Assembly (NCBI GenBank): GCA_907165065.1
Contig: OU015550.1
Location: forward strand, 2,036,001-2,100,000
Reading direction: 5' to 3'
DNA: 64,000 nt
Source: Caprimulgus europaeus
Lineage: Eukaryota > Chordata > Aves > Caprimulgiformes > Caprimulgidae
The notes under the pieces were generated by a model, which saw only the letters and a list, made by a program, of their open reading frames with translations, ran no database searches and was not told where the DNA came from. A program made the position numbers and the translations under genes. Positions 23,701-34,544 of this stretch are shown one piece after another (the stretch's first letter is position 1; each line of letters starts with the position of its first letter).

Positions 23701-24256
23701 CTGTCGCGACACGCTCCTGGCTTCCCGATAGAAGGGAGCACCGGCCCGGCCCTTGGTGGCTCCCGTCGGGGATGCCCTGACGGTCTCCGCTCCGACGGGG
23801 CCATATCGCGACAGCGGCTGCCTCGCTGAAGCGTGTCGGCGATAGGACGCTGTCGGGGGGGATCAGGGCTGGAGGTCCCGGCAGCCACCGAGGGCAGAGG
23901 CAGAACGAGGCCCCCCCGGGGTAGTAGGGGGGTAGAGGGGAGAAAAGAGAAGCCGAAGGGACTGAGGAGGGGGGTCCCCACATCCACCCGCCGCTCCCCC
24001 CGGTACCTGCAGCCCCGGCCGGGTAGAGGGGCTTCCCATTGACGGCTACGGCGGGGCGGCCTGGGCTGGAGACTCCCAGGTACCGGGGCTCTGCCTTGTC
24101 CGGTGGACAGCGGGCCGGGCGGGGGCTGAGCGGAGGTGGGTGCCGGGGGGGTCCCGGGAAACCGAGAGTAAAGGTGGTGGGAGACCGGGGGAGCCCCGAG
24201 GGTGGGGGTCCAGCCCGGCGAGGCGGGGGAAAGGCCGGGCAGCCCGGTACCTCCAT
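17736..24256 (-). CDS. ALX3: ALX3, aristaless-like homeobox 3 transcription factor (4 coding exons)
   Basis: ALX3 is a nuclear paired-class homeodomain factor acting in craniofacial mesenchyme. Coding exons on the minus strand: 24256-24007, 20438-20134, 18872-18810 and 18053-17736. Phases are 1, 0 and 0, every junction is GT-AG, and the total is 936 bases, 311 residues (human 343). The homeodomain occupies residues 141-200: [20 protein letters not shown] at its start, then [20 protein letters not shown] and [14 protein letters not shown], with Gln at position 50. A Lys/Arg-rich stretch precedes it. The C-terminus shows [31 protein letters not shown] and a final LLNWAT, matching mammalian ALX3 and its degenerate OAR region. 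Exon 1 is Pro/Ala-rich and diverged, but KAEPRYL and VNGKPLY align with the mammalian N-terminal half. Exon 3 is short: a consensus donor follows GKIQE, so about 22 residues present in human ALX3 are missing. The first Met at 24256 is the least certain part. ALX1 and ALX4 are excluded by the C-terminus and by the STRIP1 neighbour. Confidence 0.93.
18107..18394. repeat. 144-bp tandem duplication in ALX3 intron 3
   Basis: Two adjacent 144-base copies (18107-18250 and 18251-18394) share GGGGGCCACATCACCACC, the TTTAATTACCCAGAGG segment and the CCACCCCATGCAGGGAGG junction, with few differences. Each copy carries TAATT core sites. They lie between coding exons 3 and 4 of ALX3. Confidence 0.9.
22830..23370. 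repeat. GC-rich minisatellite in ALX3 intron 1
   Basis: A diverged unit of roughly 60-75 bases recurs about eight times. Each unit contains CACCGGGGA, GGGATGCACCGGGAG-like and CCGGAGCC segments, with GTAACCGGGAA in some units. GGGATGCACC-like marks occur near 22890, 22970, 23105, 23167 and 23287. The array lies about 0.65 kb inside the 5' end of the intron and is CpG-rich. Confidence 0.75.
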
Positions 24257-24420
24257 GCCCCGGGTCGGAGGGAACGGGGGGGGTCGGCGGGTGGGGGAGC
24301 GGATTTTGTTGTGCGGGGACCCGGGGAGGAGGAGGAGGGGGAGGAGGGGGATGGTGGTGATGGGAAGGGAGGGATCGCCAAGGCCCCCCCCCCACCCACT
24401 CCCCCCACTCCACGGCCAGT
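23370..24420 (-). promoter_or_regulatory. CpG island over ALX3 exon 1 and promoter
   Basis: CpG density is very high from about 23.4 to 24.3 kb, covering exon 1 and the start of intron 1. No TATA box is evident upstream of 24256. A CACGTG E-box lies at 24422-24427. The start of transcription is not determinable from sequence. Confidence 0.55.
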
Positions 24421-24477
24421 CACGTGAGTCCTCCCCTCCGCATCCTTAACCCTCTAATCCCAATTCTACCCCCCCAG

Positions 24478-24733
24478 CCCCGTGGTCCCTTTCCCGAGTG
24501 GGTTGTGTCCTCCCCCAGCCCCAGGGTCCCTTTCCCCAGTGGGTTGTGTTCCCCCCCGGCTCCAGGGTCCCTTTCCCCAGTGGGTTGTGTTCCCCCCCCG
24601 GCCCCAGGGTCGCTTTCCCAAGTGGGTTGTGTTCCCCCCCGGCCCCAGGGTCGCTTTCCCAAGTGGGTTGTGTGTCCCCCACCCACCCAGTCCCAGGGTC
24701 CCTTTCCCGAGTGAGTTTGGGTTGTCCCACAGC
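24478..24733. repeat. 43-bp minisatellite upstream of ALX3
   Basis: About six copies of a 43-base unit with the core GGTCCCTTTCCCCAGTGGG, then TTGTGTTCCCCCCCGGCC. Copies differ at a few sites (GGTCGCTTT in two, CCCGAG in the first and last). It starts about 220 bases upstream of the proposed ALX3 start codon. Confidence 0.9.
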
Positions 24734-25194
24734 AGCGGTCCCCCTCCATCCCCACGACATCCCAGCTCCTCCCCTCCCAGCGCTCCCAGTCTCTCCCAGC
24801 TACAGGAAATGCCCAGGGCCCTTCCTTGATTTAAAGCTTCGTCCCCAAGTGCTACAGCAGCTCCAAATCCCAGGCAGGGGGAGAAAAATCCCATTTTTCA
24901 GCCCCCCACGCGTGTTTTTGCCCCTTTCCCAGCGGTACCGAACCCCTTTCCCTCCCCAGGGCCGGGGCTGAGACCTGGGCAAGTCGCTGCAGGGATGACC
25001 GTGACCCCGGGACCCCACGGTGCCGTGTCCAGCTCTGCTGCTGTGGCTGCGGTTTGCTCCCAGCACCCAGAAGGTCCCATCCTGCTCCCCGCGTGTTCCT
25101 GACACTGGGCCCACAGCCCAGGTTTTGGATCTCGGCTTTGGCGGCGGCGCCGGTGTTGGGGCAGCACGGGTTAGAATTCACCTGAATTGGGGTT

Positions 25195-26396
25195 TGTCTC
25201 CTTTCCTTTCCTCCTTTTTCTCCCCTTTCCTTTCCCCCCTTTTTCCCCCTTTTCCTTTCCTTTCCCCCCTCTTTCCTTTCCTTTTCCTTTTTCCCCCCTC
25301 TTTCCTTTCCTTTTCCTTTTTCCCCCCCCTTTCCTTTCCTTTTCCTTTTCCCCCCCCTTTCCTTTTCCTTTTTCCCCCCCTTTCCTTTTCCTTTTCCCCC
25401 CCCTTTCCTTTTCCTTCCCCCCCCCTTTCCTTTTCCTTTCCCCCCCCCTTTCCTTTTCCTTTCCCCCCCCTTTCCTTTTCCTTTCCCCCCCCTTTCCTTT
25501 TCCTTTTTCCCCCCCTTTCCTTTTCCTTTTTCCCCCCCTTTCCTTTTCCTTTTCCCCCCCCTTTCCTTTTCCTTTTCCCCCCCCTTTCCTTTTCCTTTTC
25601 CCCCCCCTTTCCTTTTCCCTTTCCCCCCTTTCCTTTTCCTTTTCCCTTTCCCCCCCTTTCCTTTTCCTTTTCCCTTCCCCCCCTTTCCTTTTCCTTTTCC
25701 CTTCCCCCCCTTTCCTTTTCCTTTTCCCTTCCCCCCCTTTCCTTTTCCTTTTCCCTTTCCCCCCCTTTCCTTTTCCTTTTCCCTTTCCCCCCCTTTCCTT
25801 TTCCTTTTCCCTTTCCCCCCTTTCCTTTTCCTTTTCCCTTTCCCCCCCTTTCCTTTTCCTTTTCCCTTTCCCCCCCTTTCCTTTTCCTTTTCCCTTTCCC
25901 CCCCTTTCCTTTTCCTTTTTATTTCCCCCCCTTTCCTTTTCCTTTTTATTTCCCCCCCTTTCCTTTTCCTTTTTATTTCCCCCCCTTTCCTTTTCCTTTT
26001 CCTTTCCCCCCCCTTTCCTTTTCCTTTCCCCCCCCTTTCCTTTTCCTTTCCCCCCCTTTTCCTTTTCCTTTTTTCCCCTTTCCTTTTCCCTTTTTTCTTT
26101 TTCTTTTTCCCTTTCCTTTTCCTTTTTCCCCTTTCCTTTTTCTTTTTTTCCCCTTTCCTTTTTCTTTTTTTCCCCTTTCCTTTTTCTTTTTTTCCCCTTT
26201 CCTTTTTCTTTTTTTCCCCTTTCCTTTTTCTTTTTCCCCCCTTCCTTTTTCTTTTTCCCCCCTTCCTTTTTCTTTTTCCCCCCTTCCTTTTTCTTTTTCC
26301 CCCCTTCCTTTTTCTTTTTCCCCCCTTCCTTTTTTTTTTCCCCCTTCCTTTTCCTTTTTTTTTTCCCCCTTCCTTTTCCTTTTTTTTTTCCCCTTT
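25195..26396. repeat. 1.2-kb polypyrimidine array
   Basis: This is an almost pure C/T tract on the plus strand built from units of about 20-27 bases: a C-run of five to eight, TTTCCTTTT, then CCTTTT or CCTTTTCCC. Variants drift along the array, with TTTATTT units near 25920-25980 and CTTCCTTTTTCTTTTTC units after 26225. The long Pro/Phe/Leu frame on plus and the Lys/Gly/Arg/Glu frame on minus are by-products. It begins about 0.94 kb upstream of the ALX3 start codon. Confidence 0.95.
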
Positions 26397-27045
26397 CCAA
26401 TTTGCCTGCTCCCCAAATCCAAGAGTTCAGCTTCCTGGGGGATAGGGGAATGACACAACTTCGTGTGTGTTTATGTGTAAAACGGATCAGGTTGGTGATT
26501 CCAAACCTTGGTGCCAAAGAGAGAGGGGATTAAATCCCACACCCAGACAAATGAGCTGCTAATCTGGCTTGAGGGCTGATATTTTACACCTCCATTTACT
26601 GTTTTCCTGGGTGCCCAATGGTTTTAATTCCTCCTCCTTTTAGATCAGGGGGAAAAAAAATAACTGGAAGGTGTCAGGGTTGCAGGGAGGGGGATGAATT
26701 ACATGGGAGCAGGAAAAAAAAGGTGGAAAAGGAGCAGAGAGATCCCAGCCGTGTGCTGTTAAATAGCGGAACAGAGGATAACACTGAGCATTAAATGACT
26801 TTATCCAGCGTGCGATTGGTTTTATTGGCGGCGCCGGGGCAGGGCTGGGTTATCCCAGGAGCGGGGGAAATCTGGAATCTCGTTTTCAAGGAGTTTATGA
26901 GAAAAAAAAGAGATAATGCAAGCCCTCTGTCTTGGCAGCCGTGGTGGGATTGACACGATGCTGGCGGGGGGGTCGTTGTGAGAAGCCGCGTTACGGCGGG
27001 AGCGCCGGGGTCGGGGTGTGTGGGAGAAATCACCGTTGGGTTTTC
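26397..27045. other. Unique spacer between the two homopurine/homopyrimidine arrays
   Basis: About 650 bases of mixed composition with a small CpG-rich patch near 26815-26840. I see no gene in it. Confidence 0.5.
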
Positions 27046-27573
27046 CAGGGGGGGGAAAAAAAGGGAAAAGGAAAGGGGGGGAAAAAAAAAGGGAAAAGGA
27101 AAGGGGGGGAAAAAAAAAGGGAAAAGGAAAGGGGGGGGAAAAAAAAAGGGAAAAGGAAAGGGGGGGAAAAAAAAAGGGAAAAGGAAAGGGGGGGGAAAAA
27201 AAAAGGGAAAAGGAAAGGGGGGGGAAAAAAAAAGGGAAAAGGAAAGGGGGGGGAAAAAGAAAGGGAAAAGGAAAGGGGGGGGAAAAAAAGGGAAAAGGAA
27301 AGGGGGGGGAAAAAAAGGGAAAAGGAAAGGGGGGGAAAAAAAGGGAAAAGGAAAGGGGGGGAAAAAAAGGGAAAAGGAAAGGGGGGGAAAAAAAGGGAAA
27401 AGGAAAGGGGGGGAAAAAAAGGGAAAAGGAAAGGGGGGAAAAAAAAGGGAAAAGGAAAGGGGGGAAAAAAAAGGGAAAAGGAAAGGGGGGAAAAAAAAGG
27501 GAAAAGGAAAGGGGGGAAAAAAAAAGGGAAAAGGAAAGGGGGGAAAAAAAAGGGAAAAGGAAAGGGGGGGGGA
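27046..27573. repeat. 0.5-kb polypurine array, inverted relative to the 25.2-kb array
   Basis: About 20 units of GGGAAAAGGAAA followed by a G-run of six to eight and an A-run of five to nine. Read on the other strand it is the same type of unit as the 25.2-26.4 kb array, so the two form an inverted pair. Confidence 0.95.
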
Positions 27574-27732
27574 AATTGTCATTTTTGGCAAGAAAATTCG
27601 TATTTGGGTTGTGATGGTGGGTTCAGAGTTATTCTGGCAGGGGCTGGATCTGCAAATGGAGGTCTGAGCATGCAGTGCCCTCTCCTCACTGACCCTTTAG
27701 ATGCCCAGGACTGCTCCTTCTCCATCCACGTT

Positions 27733-28050
27733 GGGAAGAATTTCTTTCCTCAAAGGGTTCTCAGGTTGCCCAGGGCAGAGGTGGAGTCCCCATCCCTGGA
27801 GGGGTTCACAAAATCCTGTAGACCTGAAACTTCAGGGCTTAGTGGACATGGTGGTGTTGGGTTGATGGTTGGACTTGATGATCTTGGAGGTCTCTTCCAA
27901 CCTTCCCATCCCTGGAGGGGTTGAAGAGTCGTGTAGACACAGCCCTGAGGGACATGGGTTAGTGGGGGACTGGTCAGTGTTGGATTCATGATTGGACTTG
28001 ATGATCTTCAAGCTCTTTTCCAATCCAGGCCATTCTGGGATGCTGTGTTC
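27733..28050 (+). mobile_element. Two CR1 3'-end fragments head to tail
   Basis: The first fragment (about 27733-27905) runs from GGAAGAATTTCTTTCCTC to TTGGACTTGATGATCTTGG. The second (27906-28050) restarts at CCCATCCCTGGAGGGGTTGA and repeats the TTGGACTTGATGATCTTC motif. Both are diverged and lack an intact octamer tail. Confidence 0.75.
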
Positions 28051-29340
28051 ACATCCCGTGGTGTTCCTTGACACTTTCCCTTGGCAGCAGCTGGAGCTGC
28101 TGAGATTTTCCTTGTTCCACCATCCATGGTCTGCTGTGTGCTGTAAATTATTGCTAAACAGAGACAAGAGGTCCTCTGGCACTCCAGGGGTCATTAGATG
28201 ACATTAAACATGAAAGGCTGATTAGTTTCAAGGTACCTCTCCCAGTTTTACTGGGGCCATTTAAAGGATTTTAATAGCAGAGGGATGAGGTGATCCATGT
28301 GGTGTGGTGGTGTGGAGAGGGATGGGCAGGCTGGTCTGGGATGTGTTGGTTTTCTATCCCTGGGATCCTCCTGGGCAGGTGGAAGAAGTTTGGGAAGGTG
28401 TTTGGTCTCTGGGATTTGGGGTATTTGGGAGCTGATGGCAGTGGGAGGAGAGGTTTGTGAGCTCTTCTGGATATTTGTGGGGTTGGAGTTGGGTTGTGGA
28501 GCTGCTGAGGGGTTTGGTCCTTGAGTAGGGCTTAGGACCAGGACTCCTGGGGTCTCCTGAACCTGCCACCAACTCCCCACCCTGAGTTTTCTTGTGCCTC
28601 ATCCTCCCAGCTTGGTGGAGGGATGCATTGGGTGCTTTGAGATCAGAGGCAAAGGCTGCTGGGGGAGACCAAGGTGGGTGCTGCTTCTTAGGGCACCATG
28701 GATGGGTGTCAGCACAGGGCTGACCAGGGCAGGGAGGTCCCTGGGGCTCACTGGGGTTGATCACAAACCAGATTATTTGTGGGCAAAGGATGATCCCAAC
28801 AAACTCCTCAGCTGAGAAGCTTCCAGGAGAAACTTTGCACAACATCATGACACCCAACTGTGACACCTCCACGAGGGGAAGTGCCACTGGGTCAACTCTT
28901 GGATTGAAACAACCTTTTGTGGCCCCATTTGAATTTCATCTGCCACCAAACGAGCCATGGCAAGGAAGCCACCAAGTGCAGCAGCAGGACTTGCTCTGTG
29001 GGCAAATGTCTTCTGGTTTTGGGTTCTCTCTTGCTTACTGAGAGAAGGATTTTTTTTCTCCCTCTTTGCATCCCATTGGTTTTTCCAACCATCTCCAACC
29101 ACCCCAGCGAGCTGCCTCACCTCCCCTGGGACCAGGAGATGTCACTGAAGAGCTCAGCAGGAGGCTGGGAGGGTTTGTGTAGCTCTGTGGTTGCTATGAA
29201 CGTCCCTGCACAGCCGAGACTTTGTGATGTTGCCCAGAGCCTTGGAAGTGCTGATGAGACACGGAGCAACCCCCAACACACAGGACCAGGAAGGGGCTTC
29301 TCCTCCTCCAAGGACACACTTTCCTTCCCAGCCTGAACAC
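28050..29340. other. Intergenic DNA without recognised genes
   Basis: Mixed unique sequence. ORFs on both strands are short, lack splice structure and match no family known to me. Confidence 0.5.
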
Positions 29341-29755
29341 AGGATCACTGAATCGTAGTGGCTGGAAAAGAACTTCAAGATCATGGAGTCCAACCATGAA
29401 CCCAACACTGACCAGTCCCCCACTGACCCATGTCCCTCAGCACTGTGTCTACACGACTCTTCAATCCCTCCAGGGATGGGGACTCCACCACTGCCCTGGG
29501 CAACCCCTTCCAATGCCTCAGAACCCTTTCAGCAAAGAAATTCTTCCTCACATCCCATCTCAACTGCCCTGGGCACAACTGGAGCCCATTTCCTCTTGTC
29601 CTGTCCCTTGGTCCTTGGTTGAACAGACCCACCCCCACCTCTCTGCACCCTCCTGTCAGGGACTTGGACAGAGCCAGAAGGTCTCCCCTCAGCCTCCTTT
29701 TCTCCAGGCTCAGCACCCCCAGTTCCCTCAGCTGCTCCTCACAGAACTTGTTCCT
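29340..29755 (-). mobile_element. CR1 LINE 3' fragment
   Basis: An antisense copy that begins with the complement of the tail (CAGGATCACTGAATCG) and ends at the CTCAGCTGCTCCTCACAG side. It belongs to the same young subfamily as the copies at 46.9, 53.0, 58.5 and 60.1 kb, sharing the segment around AGTCGTGTAGACACAGTGCT (read on minus). Confidence 0.88.
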
Positions 29756-30684
29756 GAAGGTGAAGCCGTGTAGATGAGGACCAGCAGTCGTGGTCCAGCC
29801 CGTGGGCTTTTACCCAGGGGGTTGATTTTTATTATTTTTAATTATTTTATTGTTTTTTCCTCTGGGATCTGCACTCTGGGAAGAAAGCTCATTCCTGGCA
29901 GCTTGCTGAGGAGAAGCTGAGGCTTCTTTGGGAAAGCAGGGAGGCAGAAGGGACAGAGTCTGGGGACAACTGTCCTCCTGATGACACCATGAGATACCAA
30001 AGCCCCTTCCAGCCTGTAGCGTCCCCAGCTGGGTTGGGTGACTGGTGAGCATCTTGGAACAGGGCTTGGAGGTTGTTCTGCAGCTCTGCTGCTCCCCTCC
30101 ATGCCCAGGCCAGGTCCTCAGCCTGGGGAACCACCACGTGTGGACAAAAGGAGGTGGGACAACACAAAGGCCATTCCCTCTGTCCTTTGCAAGGACATGC
30201 ACTTTGGGGAAGCCCGTGAGGTTCTGCTCTTGCCTGAGGAAGGTGAGGGACTCGGTTGGCCATGGTGGCTGCTCTTCTGCTTGTGTCCCCGGCCTGTGCT
30301 CCTCCAGATCCTGCACCCCATGGCCAGGAACTTCTCCTAATCCCCAGGGGACACTCATCCCTGGTTGGGTGCCAACATGGTCTCCTGGTTTGTCTTGGAC
30401 ATGTCCTTGAGGGACAACAACCTCAGCCCCGAGGAGCAAAGCGAACCCTTGCCCTTGCTTAGGTGTTTTTTTTTCCCCCTAAAGCTGTGGAGCTCTCCTG
30501 GGTTCAACCCTCAACCCTTCCCCATCTGCACATCCCCCTCTGCCCCCCCAAACACCCCGGGAGATCCCCCAGCTCCTCCTGTCCCACTGTGGAGCTTCAC
30601 CCCAAGCTGCGGCTCCACCTCGCTCAGGAACCCGCGCCTGGGTGGGGGCAGAAGTGACTTCATTGAGCCACCTGGGACACCCCC
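29756..30684. other. Intergenic DNA without recognised genes
   Basis: Open frames of 100-200 codons exist on both strands, but their composition is low-complexity or Pro/Ser-rich and I recognise no domain. I treat the stretch as non-coding. Confidence 0.45.
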
Positions 30685-31045
30685 CCCGGCTGATCCCACC
30701 CCGGGGACCCCCTGGCTGATCCCACCCCAGGGACCCCCGGCTGATCCCACCCCGGGGACCCCCCGGCTGATCCCACCCCGGGGAGCCCCTGGCTGATCCC
30801 ACCCCGGGGACCTCTGGCTCTGATCCCACCCCGGGGAGCCCCTGGCTGATCCCACCCCGGGGACCCCCCGGCTGATCCCACCCCGGGGACCCCCTGGCTG
30901 ATCCCACCCCGGGGACCCCCTGGCCCTGATCCCACCCCAGGGAGCCCCTGGCTCTGATCCCACCCCGGGGACCCCCTGGCTGATCCCACCCCAGGGACCC
31001 CCTGGCTGATCCCACCCCGGGGACCCCCTGGCTCTGACCCCACCC
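30685..31045. repeat. 26-bp GC-rich minisatellite
   Basis: About 14 copies of a 24-28 base unit, CTGATCCCACCCCGGGGACC followed by CCCTGG. The variation is in the G/A of CCC(C/A)GGGG and an occasional CT insertion (GGCTCTGATC). The long Gly/Pro frames across it are artefacts. Confidence 0.92.
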
Positions 31046-31224
31046 GAAACCCCTCGGATCCACCTCGCCGGGGCCGGATTTATTAATTAATGAGGCTTTT
31101 AATTAATTAAACCAGTCCCATTTTCAGGTGTCGCAACAGGGAAATGCAAACACAAACGTCCCCCCGTGCACAAAGGCAGGTGACAGCCCCAGTGTCACAC
31201 ACATGCTGCACAGACATGCACATG

Positions 31225-31560
31225 AATATTTTATATAGGAATATTTATAGGTATCATGCATATTTTTATATATTTTAAAATATATTTTATATATTTTATA
31301 TATTTTAAAACATATTTTATATATTCTTGAACATATTTCATATATTTTAAAACATATTTTATAGATTTTTATTTATTTTAATATATCTTTATATATTTTA
31401 AATATATTTTAAATATATTTTTTATATTTTAATATATTTTTATATATTTTAAATATATTTATATACTAAAATATTTTAATATTATTATATTTTAATATTA
31501 ATATTATATTTAAATATAATTTGATATTGATATATATAAATATTTATATACACAGGCACA
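31225..31560. repeat. AT-rich low-complexity tract
   Basis: Variants of TATATTTTAAAATATATTTT make up about 330 bases of nearly pure A/T. This is the left end of an AT-rich island that runs to about 34.9 kb and directly abuts the GC minisatellite. Confidence 0.85.
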
Positions 31561-31762
31561 TTCCCATCCACATGCCTATTTATTTTATCTCTGCACACTT
31601 AATTTGATCCCGTGCAAATTTCTAATAGATTTTTGCACAAACATAACAGATTTCTGCCTTTTTTTCACTTTACCAACACGTGGGTGCTCAAATCATTTAA
31701 GTTTGGATTTTAGATTGCAGAGAGGAAATTGTGCACAGAGGTGATTCCGTGATTGCATATCC

Positions 31763-31848
<86 letters not shown>

Positions 31849-31870
31849 CATCATCATCATCATCATCATC

Positions 31871-31903
<33 letters not shown>

Positions 31904-31954
31904 TTATCATCATCATCATAATCATAATTAAAATTATAATGATAATTATTTTTA

Positions 31955-32032
<78 letters not shown>
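31763..32032. repeat. Compound (TTA)n-(TCA)n-(TTA)n microsatellite
   Basis: About 29 TTA triplets are followed by TCA triplets, ATTATC hexamers, a short mixed core, then about 26 more TTA triplets. Poly-Leu/Tyr/Ile frames across it are artefacts. Confidence 0.95.
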
Positions 32033-32475
32033 ATTTTACTTAAATTACTTGCAAACACTTAAATTTATATGAATTTATTACGGTCATAAGGATGTGGCCA
32101 GGAGGGACTCACAACTTTGGCAACCAGGGGGGATTTTTTGTGCAGAAAATAGTGAATTTTTTTAAAGAAAAATCAATTTTTTTGGTGATTTTAAAAAAAT
32201 AATTAATTTATTTATTAAAATATATTTATTAAATGTATTTATTAAATGTATTTATTAAATGTATTTATTTATCTTTGCTCGTTGCAGTCTCTGTGTTCCC
32301 GTTTCCAGCCTGGCGCTCGCTGTTCGCCGTCAATTAACGAGCGTTAATAACGAGGGAGGAAATCGAAGCCCTGAAAACAAAGTGTGGGGGTTAAATCCGG
32401 GGGGAAAATCCCAGTTCCAAATGCTCCTGGGTTGAGTTGTGTTTCATGGAAATAAATTAAAGGGGGAAAGAAAAA

Positions 32476-32765
32476 AAGATATAATAATGGGGAAAAATAG
32501 ATATAATAATGGGGGAAAAATATATCTAATAATGGGGAAAAAATATATGTAATAATGGGGGAAATATATGTAATAATGGGGGAAAAATATATGTAATAAT
32601 GGGGGAAAAATATATGTAATAATGGGGAAAAAGATATATAATAATGGGGAAAAATAGATATAATAATGGGGGAAAAATGATATATAATAATGGGGAAAAA
32701 TATATAATAATGGGGAAAAATATATGTAATAATGGGGGAAAAATATATATAATAATGGGGGAAAA
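32476..32765. repeat. AT-rich 19-24-bp tandem array, 14 copies
   Basis: The unit is AATAATGGGGGAAAAATATATGT, with changes in G-run length and in the ATATATGT/AGATAT part. I count 14 AATAATGGGG cores. Confidence 0.92.
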
Positions 32766-32859
32766 AAGGAAAATAAATAATAATATTAAAAAATAAAATT
32801 ATTTTGGCTTGATTCAAACTGGTGGAAAAAGTAGCAAATTTTTTTTTGGTGGCTGTTGA

Positions 32860-32921
32860 ATAGTAATAATAGTAATAATAGTAATAATAGTAATAATAGT
32901 AATGATAATAATGATAATGGC

Positions 32922-33007
<86 letters not shown>
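32860..33007. repeat. Compound (GTAATAATA)n-(AAT)n microsatellite
   Basis: Five AGTAATAAT-like nonamers grade into about 27 AAT/ATA triplets. It could be the decayed tract of an LTR like those at 40-44 kb, but the LTR flanks are not visible here. Confidence 0.9.
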
Positions 33008-33009
<2 letters not shown>

Positions 33010-33751
33010 TCCAAGTGTTTATAAAATGCTTTGGAGATGTGGGAGCTGCAGGAATAAATCAATTTAATTCCCCCTGGATCCAGCCCCGTCCTTACCGTCA
33101 GGCCCACGAGTTCCATTTCCATCACTGCTTTATTTGCTCTATAAATTGAATTTTCCTCCGGGGAGGCAGAGGGCTGGATCCTTGCTCCCATCCCCCTTAC
33201 ACCACGATGCATTTTTGGTTTAATAAGGAAAAAAATTTGTATTTTGTGTATTTTTGGGAGATTTTTTATTTTATTTTCAGGTTGGAAAAATGTTTCAAGA
33301 TGTCAAATTTTGGCTTGTTTTTAATTTTCTATATATTAGTTTTAGATATATTATTTTTAGATATATTTTCTCCAAATATATATATTTTATATAAAAAAAA
33401 AATAAATAAATTAAAAAAATAAAGGACTGAAATAAAACAATTTGGGATTTGAGGAGATATTGGATTTAGGGAATTAATCCCAGTAAAAACCAGTGTTACT
33501 GGGAGCTGAATGGGGTTTTTAACTCCTAAAAATCTGATATAGGGATCAAAAACTGGGAATATCAAAGGATTAAAGGGAATTTCTTCCAGATTGACCCCGC
33601 TGGGATGTGGGTGGGAGTGGATTTGTTTGAGAGTAATGTGGTGTAAATGGTGTAAATCTGAATTAAGGGCTGTAAATGGATTTAATTTGTGTGTAAATGG
33701 GAGCTGGATCCGGCCCCTGAATTACTGCAGCAGCTGGTTAAAGGGGTGGAA

Positions 33752-34240
33752 ATGGGAGTAAAATCAGATGTAAATGGGAGTAAAATCAGATGGAAATTAG
33801 GAGTAAAATCAGATGTAAATGGGAATAAAATCAGATGTAAATGGGAATAAAATCAGGTGTAAATCAGAGTAAAATCGGATGTAAATCGGAATAAAATCAG
33901 ATTTAAATAGGAATAAAATCAGATGTAAATGGGAGTAAAATTAGATGTAAATGGAAGTAAAATCAGGAGTAAATTGGAGTAAAATGAGATGTAAATGGGA
34001 GTAAAATCAGATGTAAATTGGTATAAAATCAGATGTAAATCGGAGTAAAATCGGATGTAAATGGAAATAAAATCGGATGTAAATGGGAATAAAATCGGAT
34101 GTAAATGGGAATAAAATCGGATGTAAATCAGAATAAAATCAGAAGTAAATCAGAGTAAAATCAGATGTAAATAGGAATAAAATCAGATGTAAATGGGAAC
34201 AAAATCAGATGTAAATCGGAGTAAAATCCGATGTAAATCA
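33752..34240. repeat. 22-bp tandem array, about 22 copies
   Basis: The unit is GTAAAATCAGATGTAAATGG plus GA, exactly 22 bases, drifting at the CAG/CGG and GGGA/CGGA/CAGA sites. Many units carry AATAAAATC, so plus-strand poly(A)-like hexamers recur through the array. Confidence 0.93.
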
Positions 34241-34544
34241 GGTGCTGGTGTTTCTCCAGGTTTATGTTCTTTGTAGGATGTACAACCCCGTGGCCAGGGG
34301 GGAAAATGAATTTCCTGGGGGGGTTTATTCCCCCTCGACTCGGTTATTCCAGGTTTGCACGGGGTGACCCTGGGCTGAGTTTGGTTTTTATCAGGAAAAT
34401 TGCTGAAAAATGGTGCAATTTTGGGAAAATAAAAAAAAAGGGGGGGAAAGGAGGTGAAGTGGGGTTTGGTTTTGGGGTGCTGGGGTGGGATTTAGCCCAA
34501 CTCCTGTCTGTGCAGTGAGTAAGGGCTGATCCCAGGAATGATTG

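Noticed and set aside
22624..24413. Long Pro/Gly/Arg/Ser frames of about 360-470 codons around ALX3 exon 1
   Set aside because: Open because of extreme GC content and the minisatellite; they lie out of frame with or across the ALX3 exon-intron structure.
25020..26533. Very long open frames on both strands (about 450-480 codons, Phe/Pro/Leu or Lys/Gly/Arg/Glu)
   Set aside because: They exist only because the C/T array contains no stop triplets. Composition is pure repeat translation with no domain, and both strands are open equally.
26932..27924. Lys/Gly/Arg-rich frame of about 330 codons
   Set aside because: Translation of the polypurine array running on into CR1 sequence.
30479..31063. Gly/Pro/Trp-rich frames resembling a repeat protein
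   Set aside because: Translation of the 26-bp minisatellite; frames are open on the same DNA with different registers.
31693..32043. Poly-Ile, poly-Leu and poly-Tyr frames, also at 44110-44614
   Set aside because: Triplet microsatellites; no coding context.
31763..33007. Direct-repeat arrays as a possible CRISPR
   Set aside because: Units are contiguous microsatellites without unique spacers, in a vertebrate genome.
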